Assembly: GCA_030345135.1 (NCBI GenBank)
Contig: CP128386.1
Location: forward strand, 5,422,209 to 5,486,208
DNA: 64,000 bases
Source: Chitinophagaceae bacterium DXS
Lineage (GTDB): Bacteria; Bacteroidota; Bacteroidia; Chitinophagales; Chitinophagaceae
Reading direction: 5' to 3'
Numbering within the stretch: the stretch's first letter is position 1; each line of letters begins with the position of its first letter. Positions 1 through 8,560 of the stretch are shown here, in pieces. A program made the translations under genes and the position numbers. The notes beneath the pieces were generated by a model, which was not told the DNA's origin, ran no database searches, and saw nothing but the letters and a program-made list of their open reading frames with translations.

Positions 1-1379
1 GCAGGTCCTGAATAGTTTAGCCCCTGTAAATTAATATAATTTGTACCCCCTGAAATATCCAACGTTAACCCCGGAGCAAACTGATATTTCATTCCTAATA
101 GAATATTGGCCGATGTATTTTGTTCGGTTTTATTCTGATCAAGTAATATAGCTACCGGGTTATAAGTAATGGAACTGACCGGATCATTGACAGTGAAGTT
201 ACCTGACGCATCCCTCACAGGTACAGTTGGCGACCATGCCAATGCCTGGGTAACCGGCGACCATCTTCCCCCATCTCCATTCACATTATTTTTTTCCTGC
301 CTTGTTACAAATGAGTTTATGTACAGTGAAAGCTTGTTTGAAAGCTGAGAATTCAGGTTAGTTCTCAACGAAAACCGTTTATAGTAAGAATTAAGAAGGA
401 CACCTTTTTGATCTAAATAATTTCCTCCAACATAAAAAGTAGTTTTATCTCCGCCACCTGAAATACCCAACAAATACTCCTGGCCTGGCGCTGTTCTAAA
501 CACCTCATTTTGCCAATCGGTGCCGCCATATTTTGCAAAAGAGTCAATTTGGGATTGCGTAAAAGTAGGCGCAATACCTGTTGCTATTGATCTGTCGTTG
601 ACTGTTCTGGCAAAATCTGCAGCATTCAGCAGATCCATTTTCTTAATAACTTTTGCAGTGGTGAACCTGGTAGAAAATTCCACCTGCACAGCTCCGCTTC
701 TACCCTTTTTGGTAGAGATAAGCACAACGCCGTTTGCTCCGCGGCTACCATAGATAGCCGTCGCAGAAGCATCTTTTAAAACTTCAATGCTTGCGATGTC
801 GGATGGATTGATAGCGCTATAATCGGCCCCAACAAAACCATCAATGATGTATAACGGATTATTATTGCCCATTATTGAATTGTTACCACGAATGCGAATG
901 GACACGTCGCCACCAGGAGATCCTGCATTCGAGATCACCTGCACTCCTGCAGACCTGCCCTGTAACACCTGTGAAACAGATGTTACCGGCTGGTCCTTGA
1001 AATCTTTTGTTGAAATAGATGTAACAGAACCCGTAAGATCTTTTTTTCGTTGCGATCCATAACCTATTACAACAATATCATCCAGCTTTTCGTAATGATT
1101 TTTCAATTGGATATCCATTGTACCGGAGGCAGCAATCACTTCTTTTGTTTCGAAGCCAACGTGCGAAATTACAAGTGTACCGCCCGAAGGTACTGTTAGG
1201 ATAAAAGCTCCTGATGCATCTGTTTTTACAGCAACTCCTGAGCTCTTTAATGCAATTGTTACCCCCTGAAGAGGCTTGTTGTCCTGATCTTTTACAATGC
1301 CATTTACGTTCATATTCTGTGCCGAACCATACAGAACAAAACAAAACAACATACCAAGCAATAGCAGAATCTTTTTCAT
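1..1379 (-). CDS. SusC/RagA-family TonB-dependent outer-membrane receptor, 5' part (3' end beyond window)
   Basis: Reading the minus strand from the ATG at 1379 gives a signal peptide (MKKILLLLGMLFCFVLYGSAQ), then a carboxypeptidase-regulatory-like beta-sandwich (starting VNGIVKDQDNKPLQGVTI). Next come a TonB-box-like stretch (DDIVVIGYGSQRKKDLTGS) and a plug domain with the family hallmarks QVLQGRSAGVQV, GSPGGDVSIRIRGNNSI and YGSRGANGVVLISTKKG. The barrel has begun when the window ends, at about residue 459 of a family that usually exceeds 1000. Such proteins import oligosaccharides across the outer membrane together with a SusD lipoprotein, which should lie off the left edge. The two-component system just upstream on the same strand probably controls it. 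Family assignment is very secure; the substrate cannot be told. Confidence 0.95.
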   Translation of the reverse strand, partial: MKKILLLLGMLFCFVLYGSAQNMNVNGIVKDQDNKPLQGVTIALKSSGVAVKTDASGAFILTVPSGGTLVISHVGFETKEVIAASGTMDIQLKNHYEKLDDIVVIGYGSQRKKDLTGSVTSISTKDFKDQPVTSVSQVLQGRSAGVQVISNAGSPGGDVSIRIRGNNSIMGNNNPLYIIDGFVGADYSAINPSDIASIEVLKDASATAIYGSRGANGVVLISTKKGRSGAVQVEFSTRFTTAKVIKKMDLLNAADFARTVNDRSIATGIAPTFTQSQIDSFAKYGGTDWQNEVFRTAPGQEYLLGISGGGDKTTFYVGGNYLDQKGVLLNSYYKRFSLRTNLNSQLSNKLSLYINSFVTRQEKNNVNGDGGRWSPVTQALAWSPTVPVRDASGNFTVNDPVSSITYNPVAILLDQNKTEQNTSANILLGMKYQFAPGLTLDISGGTNYINLQGLNYSGP

Positions 1380-1783
1380 AACGGTTTGATTTTAGACGGT
1401 GCCCTTTGCCTGTATCAACGGTAATACCGCATGATACCAGCATCACTTTTTTAATAAAATTTAAGATTCGCCGGAAACAGCCAAATTTGCAGTGTTATCA
1501 AGAAATTAATGAAGTAAGATGCTATGGCAACCAGTCAATTTATAATTCTACATAAGCGCAGTATGTTTTGTCTTTCCTGTTTATATTAACTGCATAGCCA
1601 AACGTATTAGTTCATCATCATTACAGCAAACAATTGTGCAATTCCAGCAAGTTTTGTACTGTAAATCTGATTAAAAGCGGGGATTCAATGGGGTGATAAA
1701 AATCTTCATTTGGGGTGAAAATTGTATGTCCCGGTATACTTATTATTTAATGCAAAATCAACTTGTAAAGCATTATGAAGTAA
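1380..1783. other. Non-coding region between response regulator and susC-like gene
   Basis: About 400 bases separate the end of the response-regulator gene from the susC-like start. I find no convincing reading frame, no strong hairpin with a T-run and no clear Bacteroidota -33/-7 promoter. By position it should hold the regulated promoter of the SusC/SusD operon and a binding site for the upstream AraC-type regulator, but I cannot point to the site. Confidence 0.4.
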
Positions 1784-2557
1784 TTATTCGTATTTTCCTT
1801 TGGCACGTTCGATATATTCTGAAGGCGTTTTGCCAAACTGCTTTTTAAACTCCTTACTAAAATATTTGCTATCGCTAAAACCCACTTCCCAGGCCACTTC
1901 TGCTACATTCAATTTGTCTTTTGAAAGTAATACTGCTGCTTTTCGTAATCGAAGTGATTTGATAAATTCGCCGATGGGCGTTTGTGTTAATGCATTAAAC
2001 TTTTTATAAAGCACTGCTTTGCTCATGCCAATGTCCTTTGACAGGTCTGATACGTTGTAGTCGGCATTTGACAAATTTTCATTAATAACAAGCATTAATC
2101 TTTCCATAAATTTTTTATCAACCGTTCCCACTTCTACTTCCAGCGGTTCCAGCAAAACCTTTTGACTATATCGCTCGCGAATAGCTTCCCGCGATTTCAG
2201 TAAATTGTTGATATATGATTGAAGTATCTGTACACTAAAAGGCTTGGTGAGATAAAGATCGACGCCACTTTCAAGTCCTTCGAGTTGTTGCTCAACAGCT
2301 ATCTTCGCCGTTAACATAATCACCGGTATATGACTGGTGCGCTCATCATTTTTAAGTTTTCTGCAAAACTGGTTACCATCCATTTCCGGCATCATTACGT
2401 CGGTCACAATCAAATCAGGGATTTCTGTAACCGCAATTTCCCACCCTTGTTTGCCATTACTTGTTTCAAGAAACTCGTAATATGGCACCAGGCACATCTT
2501 TATAAACTCACGGAGTTCGGCATTGTCTTCTACAATAAGAATTTTATTGACTTTCAT
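1784..2557 (-). CDS. Response regulator with REC receiver and AraC-type HTH (regulatory half of a split hybrid two-component system)
   Basis: The 257-residue protein opens with a receiver domain (residues about 5-120): acidic pair E10/D11, phosphoacceptor D53 in DLIVTDVMMPEMDG, and K105 in YLTKPF. A linker follows, then an AraC-type double helix-turn-helix (about 150-253) with the typical end WEVGFSDSKYFSKEFKKQFGKTPSEY. In most Bacteroidota these domains are fused to the C-terminus of the reporter sensor kinase. Here they form a separate gene starting 18 bases after the kinase stop codon. Probable role: once phosphorylated by the upstream kinase, it activates the susC-like operon just downstream. 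No truncation is seen in either domain. Confidence 0.93.
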   Translation of the reverse strand: MKVNKILIVEDNAELREFIKMCLVPYYEFLETSNGKQGWEIAVTEIPDLIVTDVMMPEMDGNQFCRKLKNDERTSHIPVIMLTAKIAVEQQLEGLESGVDLYLTKPFSVQILQSYINNLLKSREAIRERYSQKVLLEPLEVEVGTVDKKFMERLMLVINENLSNADYNVSDLSKDIGMSKAVLYKKFNALTQTPIGEFIKSLRLRKAAVLLSKDKLNVAEVAWEVGFSDSKYFSKEFKKQFGKTPSEYIERAKGKYE

Positions 2558-2575
2558 AACTGATAATAAAGTGGA

Positions 2576-5500
2576 TTAAGAAACTTTTGAGTTAAGAACA
2601 ATGCTTTTAGGAACATACTCTTTCTCCAGCGTAAGTGTTATTGTAAAACAGGTTTCAGGCTGCGCATTATGAGCAGCGTCATCGCTGCGAAACACCAGCT
2701 TTCCTCCGTGCAACTCTACGAGACTTTTTGAGAATGCCAACCCTATTCCTGTACCAGAGGTATTATTAATGGCATTATCAGCTCTGTAAAAGGTACTGAA
2801 AATTTTATCCTGATTTTCTTTCGGAATGCCCGGTCCGTTGTCGTGCACTTCTATGTCTATTTCCTTCGCTTTTCTTTGAATTTTCAGCCACACTTTTCCA
2901 TGCTCCGGCGTAAACTTTAATGCATTCGACAAGAGATTTGATACTACAATTTCCAGGTAATGCGCGTCAAAATATACCAGGCAACTTTTCTCCGAAGATT
3001 CCAACTGATACGCGATCATTTTCTTGTCCGCCATCTCCCTGAACTTCTCAAAAACTGTCCCAACAAATGGAACAATATCGCGTGGCTCAATGGTCAACTT
3101 CATATGCCCGGTATCAATTTTACGGACTTCCAGCAAATCTGTCGCAAGCTTCAATAACCGTTCAGCATTTGTTTTTATCATCTCCAGAAGCCGTTGATCC
3201 TCCTTCCTGCCACTTAGCTTCATCATCAGCATTTCAACAGGCCCCATGATCAGGGATAATGGCGTACGGATCTCATGAGAAATATGCGTGTAAAAATCCA
3301 TTTTCATCTGATGCAATTCCTGCTGTTTCACAGCCAGCATATGTTCATATTTGAGCTTTCTGCGAAGTGCTGTACGTGATGATACGAACCAGACGATAAT
3401 TGATGCAATCAGCCCTGTTACCAAAAAATAAAAGGTATACGCCCACCAGGTTTTCCATGGAGGCGGAAGGATGGTGATACCAAGGGCGGTTGGAGATTGC
3501 GTCCATATTCCGTCATTGTTGCCGGCTTTGACAAGCAGGCGATAATGGCCTGGTTGTAAACTGTTGAATGTGGCCGAATGAGCATGGGTAAACTGCCAGT
3601 CTGCATCGTATCCTTCCAACTTATATGCAGACTTGTTCTTGCCTGATTTTATAAAGTTTAAGACAGCATAATCTACCGTTATCACATTTTGATCATACTT
3701 CAGTTCTATGTCTTTTGTTTGCAGGATATTGCCGGAAAGAATGCCGGTACTGTCAGATTTCGAGATTTGTTTACCATTAACAGCAAGGCCGGTTAGTACC
3801 ACATCCGGGGCTGTACCATTGGTTTGAATGTCTTGTGGAGTAAATTCTACCAACCCCTTAAAGGTTCCAAAAAACATATGTCCGTTCAGATCCTTGAAAT
3901 AAGAGTTATAGTTGAATACGTTTGCCGGCAATCCGTCCTCTACAGTGAATGTGTGCCATACCTTGCGGGCAGCATCCAAAAAGCTCAGCCCGCCATTGGT
4001 GCTGATCCATAAATTGTCGTTATCGTCATTCAAAATTCCGGTCACCTTGTTTCCTGCCAACCCATCGGAAGCGCTAAATGTTACAAATGCATTTTTATCC
4101 GGATCATAAAAACAAAGGCCCTCATAGGTGCCGATCCAAATCTTGTGATGTTTATCTTCTGCAATGCAATTGATGTAGTCAGATAGCATTTTTCCATGAA
4201 CATTGTTGCGTAAGTAGCCTGTAAGGTTTTCACCATCTGCATGCAGTTTGTTTAATCCCTGACGTGTGCCGATCCAGATATTATTTTTTGAATCGCGAAA
4301 AAAACAGGTGATTGCCTTGTTGGTTAATCTCCGGTTTGAAAGTATATCTTCAAATTTCTCAACGCGGTTAGTCGCCAGGTCAATAACATCTACGCCATTT
4401 TCCTCTGTACCAACCCAAATCCTTTTTTCACCATCATACAGTAAAGCGATCACGTCATTGGAATTAAGTGCACCACTTTTTGTATTGCTATTAAACTCTT
4501 TTATCTTTTTCCCTGTTGAAGTAAGAACGTTGATGCCCCCACCATGCATTCCCACCCATATATTATTTTGATCATCTCTGATCAGCGTTTTCACCAGGTT
4601 TGAACTCAGCGAAGCAGGGTTTGTTTCGTCATTGCGGAATTGCTTTATTATGTTTGTCTTCCTGTCAATAAAATTCAACCCTTCAGCCTCTGTACCTACC
4701 CAAAGGTTGCCAGAACCATCGTTAATGATAGGATTCACTACGTTGCTGGATATTGTATTTTTGGCGCCTTCGTTCCGGTATACTTTGAAAGGAGTAGAAA
4801 TAGATTCCGCTACGTTGAGACCACCAAAGAACGTTGCCACCCACATTGAACCCTGTCGGTCCTGCATAATATCCCAGATAGAATTAAAGTTCAGTGTCCG
4901 GTCATCACCGGGATCATGCACATATGTTTCAAATTTCAAGGAAACAGGATCCAATATGTCCAGCCCCTTTAAAGTGCCGATCCAAAGTTTTCCATTTTTA
5001 TCACGGATAATCTTACGGATGATATTACTGATTGGTCCCTCGTCTATATTTTTGCCTCGTGCAAAGTGTCGTACAAGTCCATTATCCCCGGATATTCTGA
5101 AGATTCCATTTGAAGCAGTGCCTGCCCATATATTTTGGTATTGATCTTCTGCAATAGCAGTCACCTTATTTCCTTGCAGAATATGCTGTTCGTTTCGCCA
5201 ATTGCGTGAAGACGGCGATGTAGCTAATGAGACCAACCCATTTGCTGTGCCGGCAAACATTCTGCCGGTGATACTTTGAAACAGCGAAGATACATCCAGA
5301 AGTGTTGAATCATTTGTATCAAAGGAGACTGAAGAGCATTTAAAGCCGAAACTTCCCGTCCTTGTAAAAATACTTATTCCTGCCTCAGTACCTACCCATA
5401 AATTCTTCCTGTTATCAAAGCATAGTGCTTTTACATCATTGTGGCAAAGGCTATTCTTATCTGCAGGCGAGTGATAGTAGACGCGGAATGAATCAAGTTT

Positions 5501-5878
5501 TATGTTGTACACATATAAACCATTATTGGTCCCGATCCATACATTGTCGTATTCATCGGCACATAACTGATTTATTTTGATACTTGCCCCAATGAAATTG
5601 TCGCGATAAAATGACTTGAAAACTTTGACCCTTGTACCGTCGTAGCGATTTAAGCCATCCATGGTACCCGCCCAAATAAACCCTTTGTTGTCCTGAGCAA
5701 CAGATAGAACAGACCCGGATGAAAGCCCGTCCTCAACTGTAAGGTGTTTAAATATAAGCGGCGACTGTGCAATAGCTGCTTCAGCGATGAGTTGTAACAA
5801 AAGCAGTGCTGACAATCCTAATATTGCGCGAACATTCTTCATTGGCATAGCATATGCTGCAAAAATAATCAGGTTCAA
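2576..5878 (-). CDS. Reporter-propeller sensor histidine kinase (two-component system sensor)
   Basis: The frame gives 1100 residues. The likeliest start is the third methionine (5842), which places a signal peptide (KNVRAILGLSALLLLQLIAE) at the N-terminus. About 14 two-component-regulator propeller blades follow (each with a core like IWVGTxxGLNxxD), forming two periplasmic seven-blade propellers. Then come a Y_Y_Y domain, one membrane helix (WWAYTFYFLVTGLIASIIVW), HisKA with the phospho-accepting His in FYTHISHEIRTPLS, and HATPase_c with N, G1 and G2 boxes (NLLSNALKF, DNGPGIP, GTGIGLAFS). It ends after the ATPase domain without the usual fused receiver and HTH, which the next gene supplies. 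Family knowledge: these sensors bind oligosaccharides in the periplasm and switch on a polysaccharide utilisation locus. Confidence 0.95.
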   Translation of the reverse strand: MNLIIFAAYAMPMKNVRAILGLSALLLLQLIAEAAIAQSPLIFKHLTVEDGLSSGSVLSVAQDNKGFIWAGTMDGLNRYDGTRVKVFKSFYRDNFIGASIKINQLCADEYDNVWIGTNNGLYVYNIKLDSFRVYYHSPADKNSLCHNDVKALCFDNRKNLWVGTEAGISIFTRTGSFGFKCSSVSFDTNDSTLLDVSSLFQSITGRMFAGTANGLVSLATSPSSRNWRNEQHILQGNKVTAIAEDQYQNIWAGTASNGIFRISGDNGLVRHFARGKNIDEGPISNIIRKIIRDKNGKLWIGTLKGLDILDPVSLKFETYVHDPGDDRTLNFNSIWDIMQDRQGSMWVATFFGGLNVAESISTPFKVYRNEGAKNTISSNVVNPIINDGSGNLWVGTEAEGLNFIDRKTNIIKQFRNDETNPASLSSNLVKTLIRDDQNNIWVGMHGGGINVLTSTGKKIKEFNSNTKSGALNSNDVIALLYDGEKRIWVGTEENGVDVIDLATNRVEKFEDILSNRRLTNKAITCFFRDSKNNIWIGTRQGLNKLHADGENLTGYLRNNVHGKMLSDYINCIAEDKHHKIWIGTYEGLCFYDPDKNAFVTFSASDGLAGNKVTGILNDDNDNLWISTNGGLSFLDAARKVWHTFTVEDGLPANVFNYNSYFKDLNGHMFFGTFKGLVEFTPQDIQTNGTAPDVVLTGLAVNGKQISKSDSTGILSGNILQTKDIELKYDQNVITVDYAVLNFIKSGKNKSAYKLEGYDADWQFTHAHSATFNSLQPGHYRLLVKAGNNDGIWTQSPTALGITILPPPWKTWWAYTFYFLVTGLIASIIVWFVSSRTALRRKLKYEHMLAVKQQELHQMKMDFYTHISHEIRTPLSLIMGPVEMLMMKLSGRKEDQRLLEMIKTNAERLLKLATDLLEVRKIDTGHMKLTIEPRDIVPFVGTVFEKFREMADKKMIAYQLESSEKSCLVYFDAHYLEIVVSNLLSNALKFTPEHGKVWLKIQRKAKEIDIEVHDNGPGIPKENQDKIFSTFYRADNAINNTSGTGIGLAFSKSLVELHGGKLVFRSDDAAHNAQPETCFTITLTLEKEYVPKSIVLNSKVS

Positions 5879-7021
5879 ACTTAATAAAATTACGATTAAG
5901 GCAAATCAATAATTGACCTGATGGCCTCATGAAAACAGACTCCTGCTTTAAGCAGAGCGTGGCTTTCCATTACATACACTATGTCTTTTTAAAGAGGGCA
6001 TTTTTGTATTCCCCGCTTTTTCTAGCAGGTGTCTGAGGAAATCGATCCCCAGTTGAATAGCATTGAAAGCCCTGCTGAATAAGCACTATAGATAGTGAAT
6101 TGAGTCCAGATTGTTTCATTCCCTCCCTTTCACCTTCTTGCCAGGTTTTCTGCTCTCCTCTCAATTAAGCCTGCCAATCTACGAGAATTATATGTAGACG
6201 TTTGTTGATTTTTTAACTTCAACATTATCAATGAAGTCTTCTACAAAACCTACATGCCCCTACAACTATTACAATATTACTCGTTAATAGCTGCCACAGA
6301 GCAATTGAAGATGGTAATGTTCGAAATACATAGCCGTGTTCTTTTTCTGTTTGTAAAATTTGAGAGAGCACATAACTGATGCATGTTCTTTACCTTAGAA
6401 AATTGTGAATGTTAATTGTAAAAGTTGGTATCGAAAAACGAGGTACAATTTTGATTGTAGATTTGAAATTGCTGTAAAGCGCGCAACTTTACATACTGAG
6501 CGTTTGGGGAGGAATAAAGAATGTTCAAACAAAGTCGCAAAGAACAAACAGCTTTAAAAGACAACAAGTCAAAGGATAAAAGTATTTATTGGATACACCC
6601 AAGCGTAATCAGCAAGGCCTCATCCGGCCATTGGATAACGGGCTAAAGTCGTCAACAAGCAATCATCAGCAGATTTAAAAAATACATTTCAAAAAATTTT
6701 TTTATCAAAAAACACTCAAAAATTTTTCATAATTGAAATTCAATAATTTTTACAAATAACCCCGAAACATCAATAAAATCAACCATTACAGCGCATCTAA
6801 TCATTTTTTTAAAAATAAATCTGAGATTTTTTTTTCACGCTATTGCTAATAAAAATGTTTCGCATTACTTTCACTAAAATTTTTCAACAATAAAACCTCA
6901 AGTAGTCCGTCACAAAGCAAATGACATAGTCCGTTACCAGTTTACCTAGTTTTATTTCCACTTTTAAAATCCTTTCTCCCACTGAAAAAACCCGCTATAC
7001 CACACGCACTGTTACTTAGTC

Positions 7022-7033
7022 TAGCGATAGCTA
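7022..7033 (+). promoter_or_regulatory. ops-like hairpin motif, copy 1 (TAGC-GATA-GCTA)
   Basis: A four-base-pair stem closes a GATA loop about 150 bases upstream of the upxY-like gene. The core GCGATAGC differs at one base from GCGGTAGC, the hairpin part of the E. coli ops element that recruits the NusG paralog RfaH. Two further copies lie after the upxY-like gene. Functional role is inference from similarity and position. Confidence 0.4.
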
Positions 7034-7061
7034 TATCTTAAAGCCAAAACTTTGAGATAAT

Positions 7062-7085
7062 GCACTCTCTGTGCCTTTAATTTTC
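7062..7085 (+). terminator. Weak attenuator-like hairpin in the upxY leader
   Basis: A GCAC/GTGC stem with a five-base TCTCT loop at 7062-7074 is followed by CTTTAATTTT. The stem is only four pairs and the T-run is interrupted, so it is weak as an intrinsic terminator. Its place between the first ops-like motif and the antiterminator gene is what makes it worth marking. Confidence 0.2.
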
Positions 7086-7180
7086 GCTTACATCAATGCA
7101 CGTCCCCGCCTGATGTAATTCTTTCCCAGAGAATACAGTAGCCGAGCTATAAACCATTATGAAAACTAACCGTATAACAA

Positions 7181-7690
7181 GTGAAAAAATTCCGCCCCAG
7201 TTGGTATGTGATCTATACCAGGCCACGCCATGAAAAAAAACTTGCGAGCGAGCTAACTGAAATGACCATCACTAGCTTCTTACCTACCATCAAAAGCCTC
7301 AGGACATGGAACGATAGAAAAAAATTTGTTGACTCGCCACTGTTCCCGTCTTACATTTTTGTATATCTGAAAACTGCGCAGGAATACTTTACCTGTTTGG
7401 GCCATGATAGTGTCCTCTTCTTTATAAAGCAAGGTAAAGATATTTGCCAGGTGCCTCAATCAATCATCGACGATATTAAGCTGATCGTTGCAAACGGAAA
7501 AAATATTGAGGTTTGCGAGGATAAACTTTCTCCGGGAAAACGTCTCATAATAACAGAAGGTCCATTCACAGGCTTCTCCTGTGAAATAATTGAATATAAA
7601 GGCAGACAGAGAATATGGGTGCGAATTGATTTGCTTAAGCGAAACATATTACTGGATCTGCCAATTGATTACCTGGCTCAAACCGGGTAA
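7181..7690 (+). CDS. UpxY-type NusG paralog, transcription antiterminator of the polysaccharide locus
   Basis: A 169-residue protein with an N-terminal NGN domain (SWYVIYTRPRHEKKLASEL, then LFPSYIFVY) and a C-terminal KOW domain (SPGKRLIITEGPFTGFSCEI). This is the architecture and size of the Bacteroides UpxY proteins, which load onto RNA polymerase in the leader of a capsule locus and prevent premature termination. The start is GTG at 7181: an in-frame stop at 7175-7177 excludes anything upstream, and translation from GTG leads straight into the NGN core. It is the first gene of the long plus-strand locus, is followed by two copies of a small hairpin motif, and has an ATG-initiated 24-codon frame overlapping its start in another frame (7159-7233). 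Role is assigned by family and position. Confidence 0.88.
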   Translation: MKKFRPSWYVIYTRPRHEKKLASELTEMTITSFLPTIKSLRTWNDRKKFVDSPLFPSYIFVYLKTAQEYFTCLGHDSVLFFIKQGKDICQVPQSIIDDIKLIVANGKNIEVCEDKLSPGKRLIITEGPFTGFSCEIIEYKGRQRIWVRIDLLKRNILLDLPIDYLAQTG

Positions 7691-7716
7691 TTAATAACAA
7701 AATTGTGACTGACACG

Positions 7717-7730
7717 TAGCGATAGCTTTG
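7717..7730 (+). promoter_or_regulatory. ops-like hairpin motif, copy 2
   Basis: AGC-GATA-GCT followed by TTG lies 27 bases after the upxY-like stop codon. The 13-mer AGCGATAGCTTTG is repeated exactly at 7753-7765. Its core resembles the E. coli RfaH recruitment hairpin (GC-GGTA-GC). It sits in the 106-base gap before the exporter gene, where an antiterminator would be expected to load or pause. Confidence 0.45.
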
Positions 7731-7751
7731 TCCGAAAGGCAAGCCACGCTT

Positions 7752-7765
7752 AAGCGATAGCTTTG
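7752..7765 (+). promoter_or_regulatory. ops-like hairpin motif, copy 3 (AAGC-GATA-GCTT)
   Basis: Third copy, 35 bases downstream of copy 2 and sharing the 13-mer AGCGATAGCTTTG with it. The outer pair of the stem is A-T here and T-A in copy 1, a small compensatory change that hints at selection for the hairpin. It lies 31 bases before the exporter gene. Confidence 0.45.
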
Positions 7766-7796
7766 CAATTCCGTCCCCACACCACAACCTTAACTT

Positions 7797-8552
7797 ATGT
7801 TAAAAACATCTTGCACCTATGCATTCTTACTTATTATAATTCTACTTACAGCCTCATGTGCCAACTCAAAAAAAGTTGTGTACTTCAATAACCTAACAGA
7901 TTCGATGGTAGTCTCTCAGACCGGTAGCCTTGAACCCGTTATTCAACGAAACGACGTACTAAGTATTTATGTCACGAGTATGGATGAGACTGTGACGCAA
8001 ATGTTCAATGCCCCAAATTTATCTGCATCACAAGCTGCGGGATATTTGGTTGATCAGGACAGCACCATTCAATTTCCAATAATTGGCAAGATCAAAGCGG
8101 CAGGCATGACTAAGAAAGCGCTTGCGGATTATATTAGAAGCCAGCTTATAAAAAAGGATCTACTTAAAGATCCAATAGTACAAGTTCGATACCTGAACTT
8201 TAAAGTTGTTGTACTGGGAGAAGTTGCTCACCCTGGTGTGATAAATGTAACCAATGAAAAAATAACATTGATGGAAGCAATCGCTTCTGCCGGAGATTTA
8301 ACACCTCAGGCAAAAAGAAGTAACATTCTTTTAGTACATGAGGAAGATGGAACCAAAACGATTAAAAGGCTTGACTTAACAAAAGCCGAATTATTAACAT
8401 CACCGTCATATTACCTCAAGTCGAATGATGTAGTATACATTGAGCCAACCAAGACAAAAATGGCGGGAAGCAGCAGATTCCTCCAGCTTTTCCCGATAGT
8501 ACTTGCCACGCTCACATTTGGCTTATTGGTCATTAACCAATTCGAAAACTAA
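7797..8552 (+). CDS. Wza-like polysaccharide export outer-membrane lipoprotein
   Basis: The 251-residue protein has a lipoprotein signal peptide with lipobox TASC (Cys21). A Poly_export domain follows (about 45-130, with RNDVLSIYVTSMDE and DSTIQFPIIGKI), then an SLBB-type domain (VVVLGEVAHPGVINVTNEKITLMEAIASAGDLTP). A C-terminal hydrophobic helix (about 228-247) ends in NQFEN. This is the short, C-terminally membrane-anchored form common in Bacteroidota. It should form the outer-membrane pore through which the polymer leaves, partnered by the Wzc-like kinase encoded eight bases downstream. Confidence 0.93.
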   Translation: MLKTSCTYAFLLIIILLTASCANSKKVVYFNNLTDSMVVSQTGSLEPVIQRNDVLSIYVTSMDETVTQMFNAPNLSASQAAGYLVDQDSTIQFPIIGKIKAAGMTKKALADYIRSQLIKKDLLKDPIVQVRYLNFKVVVLGEVAHPGVINVTNEKITLMEAIASAGDLTPQAKRSNILLVHEEDGTKTIKRLDLTKAELLTSPSYYLKSNDVVYIEPTKTKMAGSSRFLQLFPIVLATLTFGLLVINQFEN

Positions 8553-8560
8553 TCAGCGGT

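Larger units (their letters stand above)
5879..7180. other. 1.3-kb AT-rich non-coding leader upstream of the polysaccharide locus
   Basis: This region lies between the divergent sensor-kinase gene and the first gene of the exopolysaccharide locus. It is strongly AT-rich, particularly 6660-6900, and holds no reading frame with recognisable protein character. A 61-codon minus-strand frame at 5979-6164 looks like chance. It contains one copy of the AGCGATAGCT hairpin motif (7022-7033) and a short GCAC-loop-GTGC hairpin (7062-7074) followed by a broken T-run. Such long untranslated leaders are expected where UpxY-type antiterminators act. No clear -33/-7 promoter could be fixed by eye. Confidence 0.5.

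Noticed and set aside
1078-1446. 122-codon minus-strand frame
   Set aside because: It overlaps the susC-like N-terminus on the same strand in another frame; the SusC reading has a signal peptide and all family motifs.
1380-1783. CAAATTTG-containing stretch as a Bacteroidota -7 box for the susC operon
   Set aside because: It matches TAnnTTTG only partly and no -33 TTTG lies at the right distance, so no promoter is called.
2558-2575. Possible frameshift joining sensor kinase and response regulator
   Set aside because: The kinase ends with a natural tail and stop codon, the regulator begins with its own ATG and a complete receiver domain; no single-base change is needed to explain either protein.
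4632-5144. 170-codon plus-strand frame
   Set aside because: Antisense to the propeller region of the sensor kinase, which is unambiguous; composition is not protein-like.
5979-6164. 61-codon minus-strand frame in the leader region
   Set aside because: No recognisable family, no ribosome-binding site and an odd composition; treated as chance in an AT-rich spacer.
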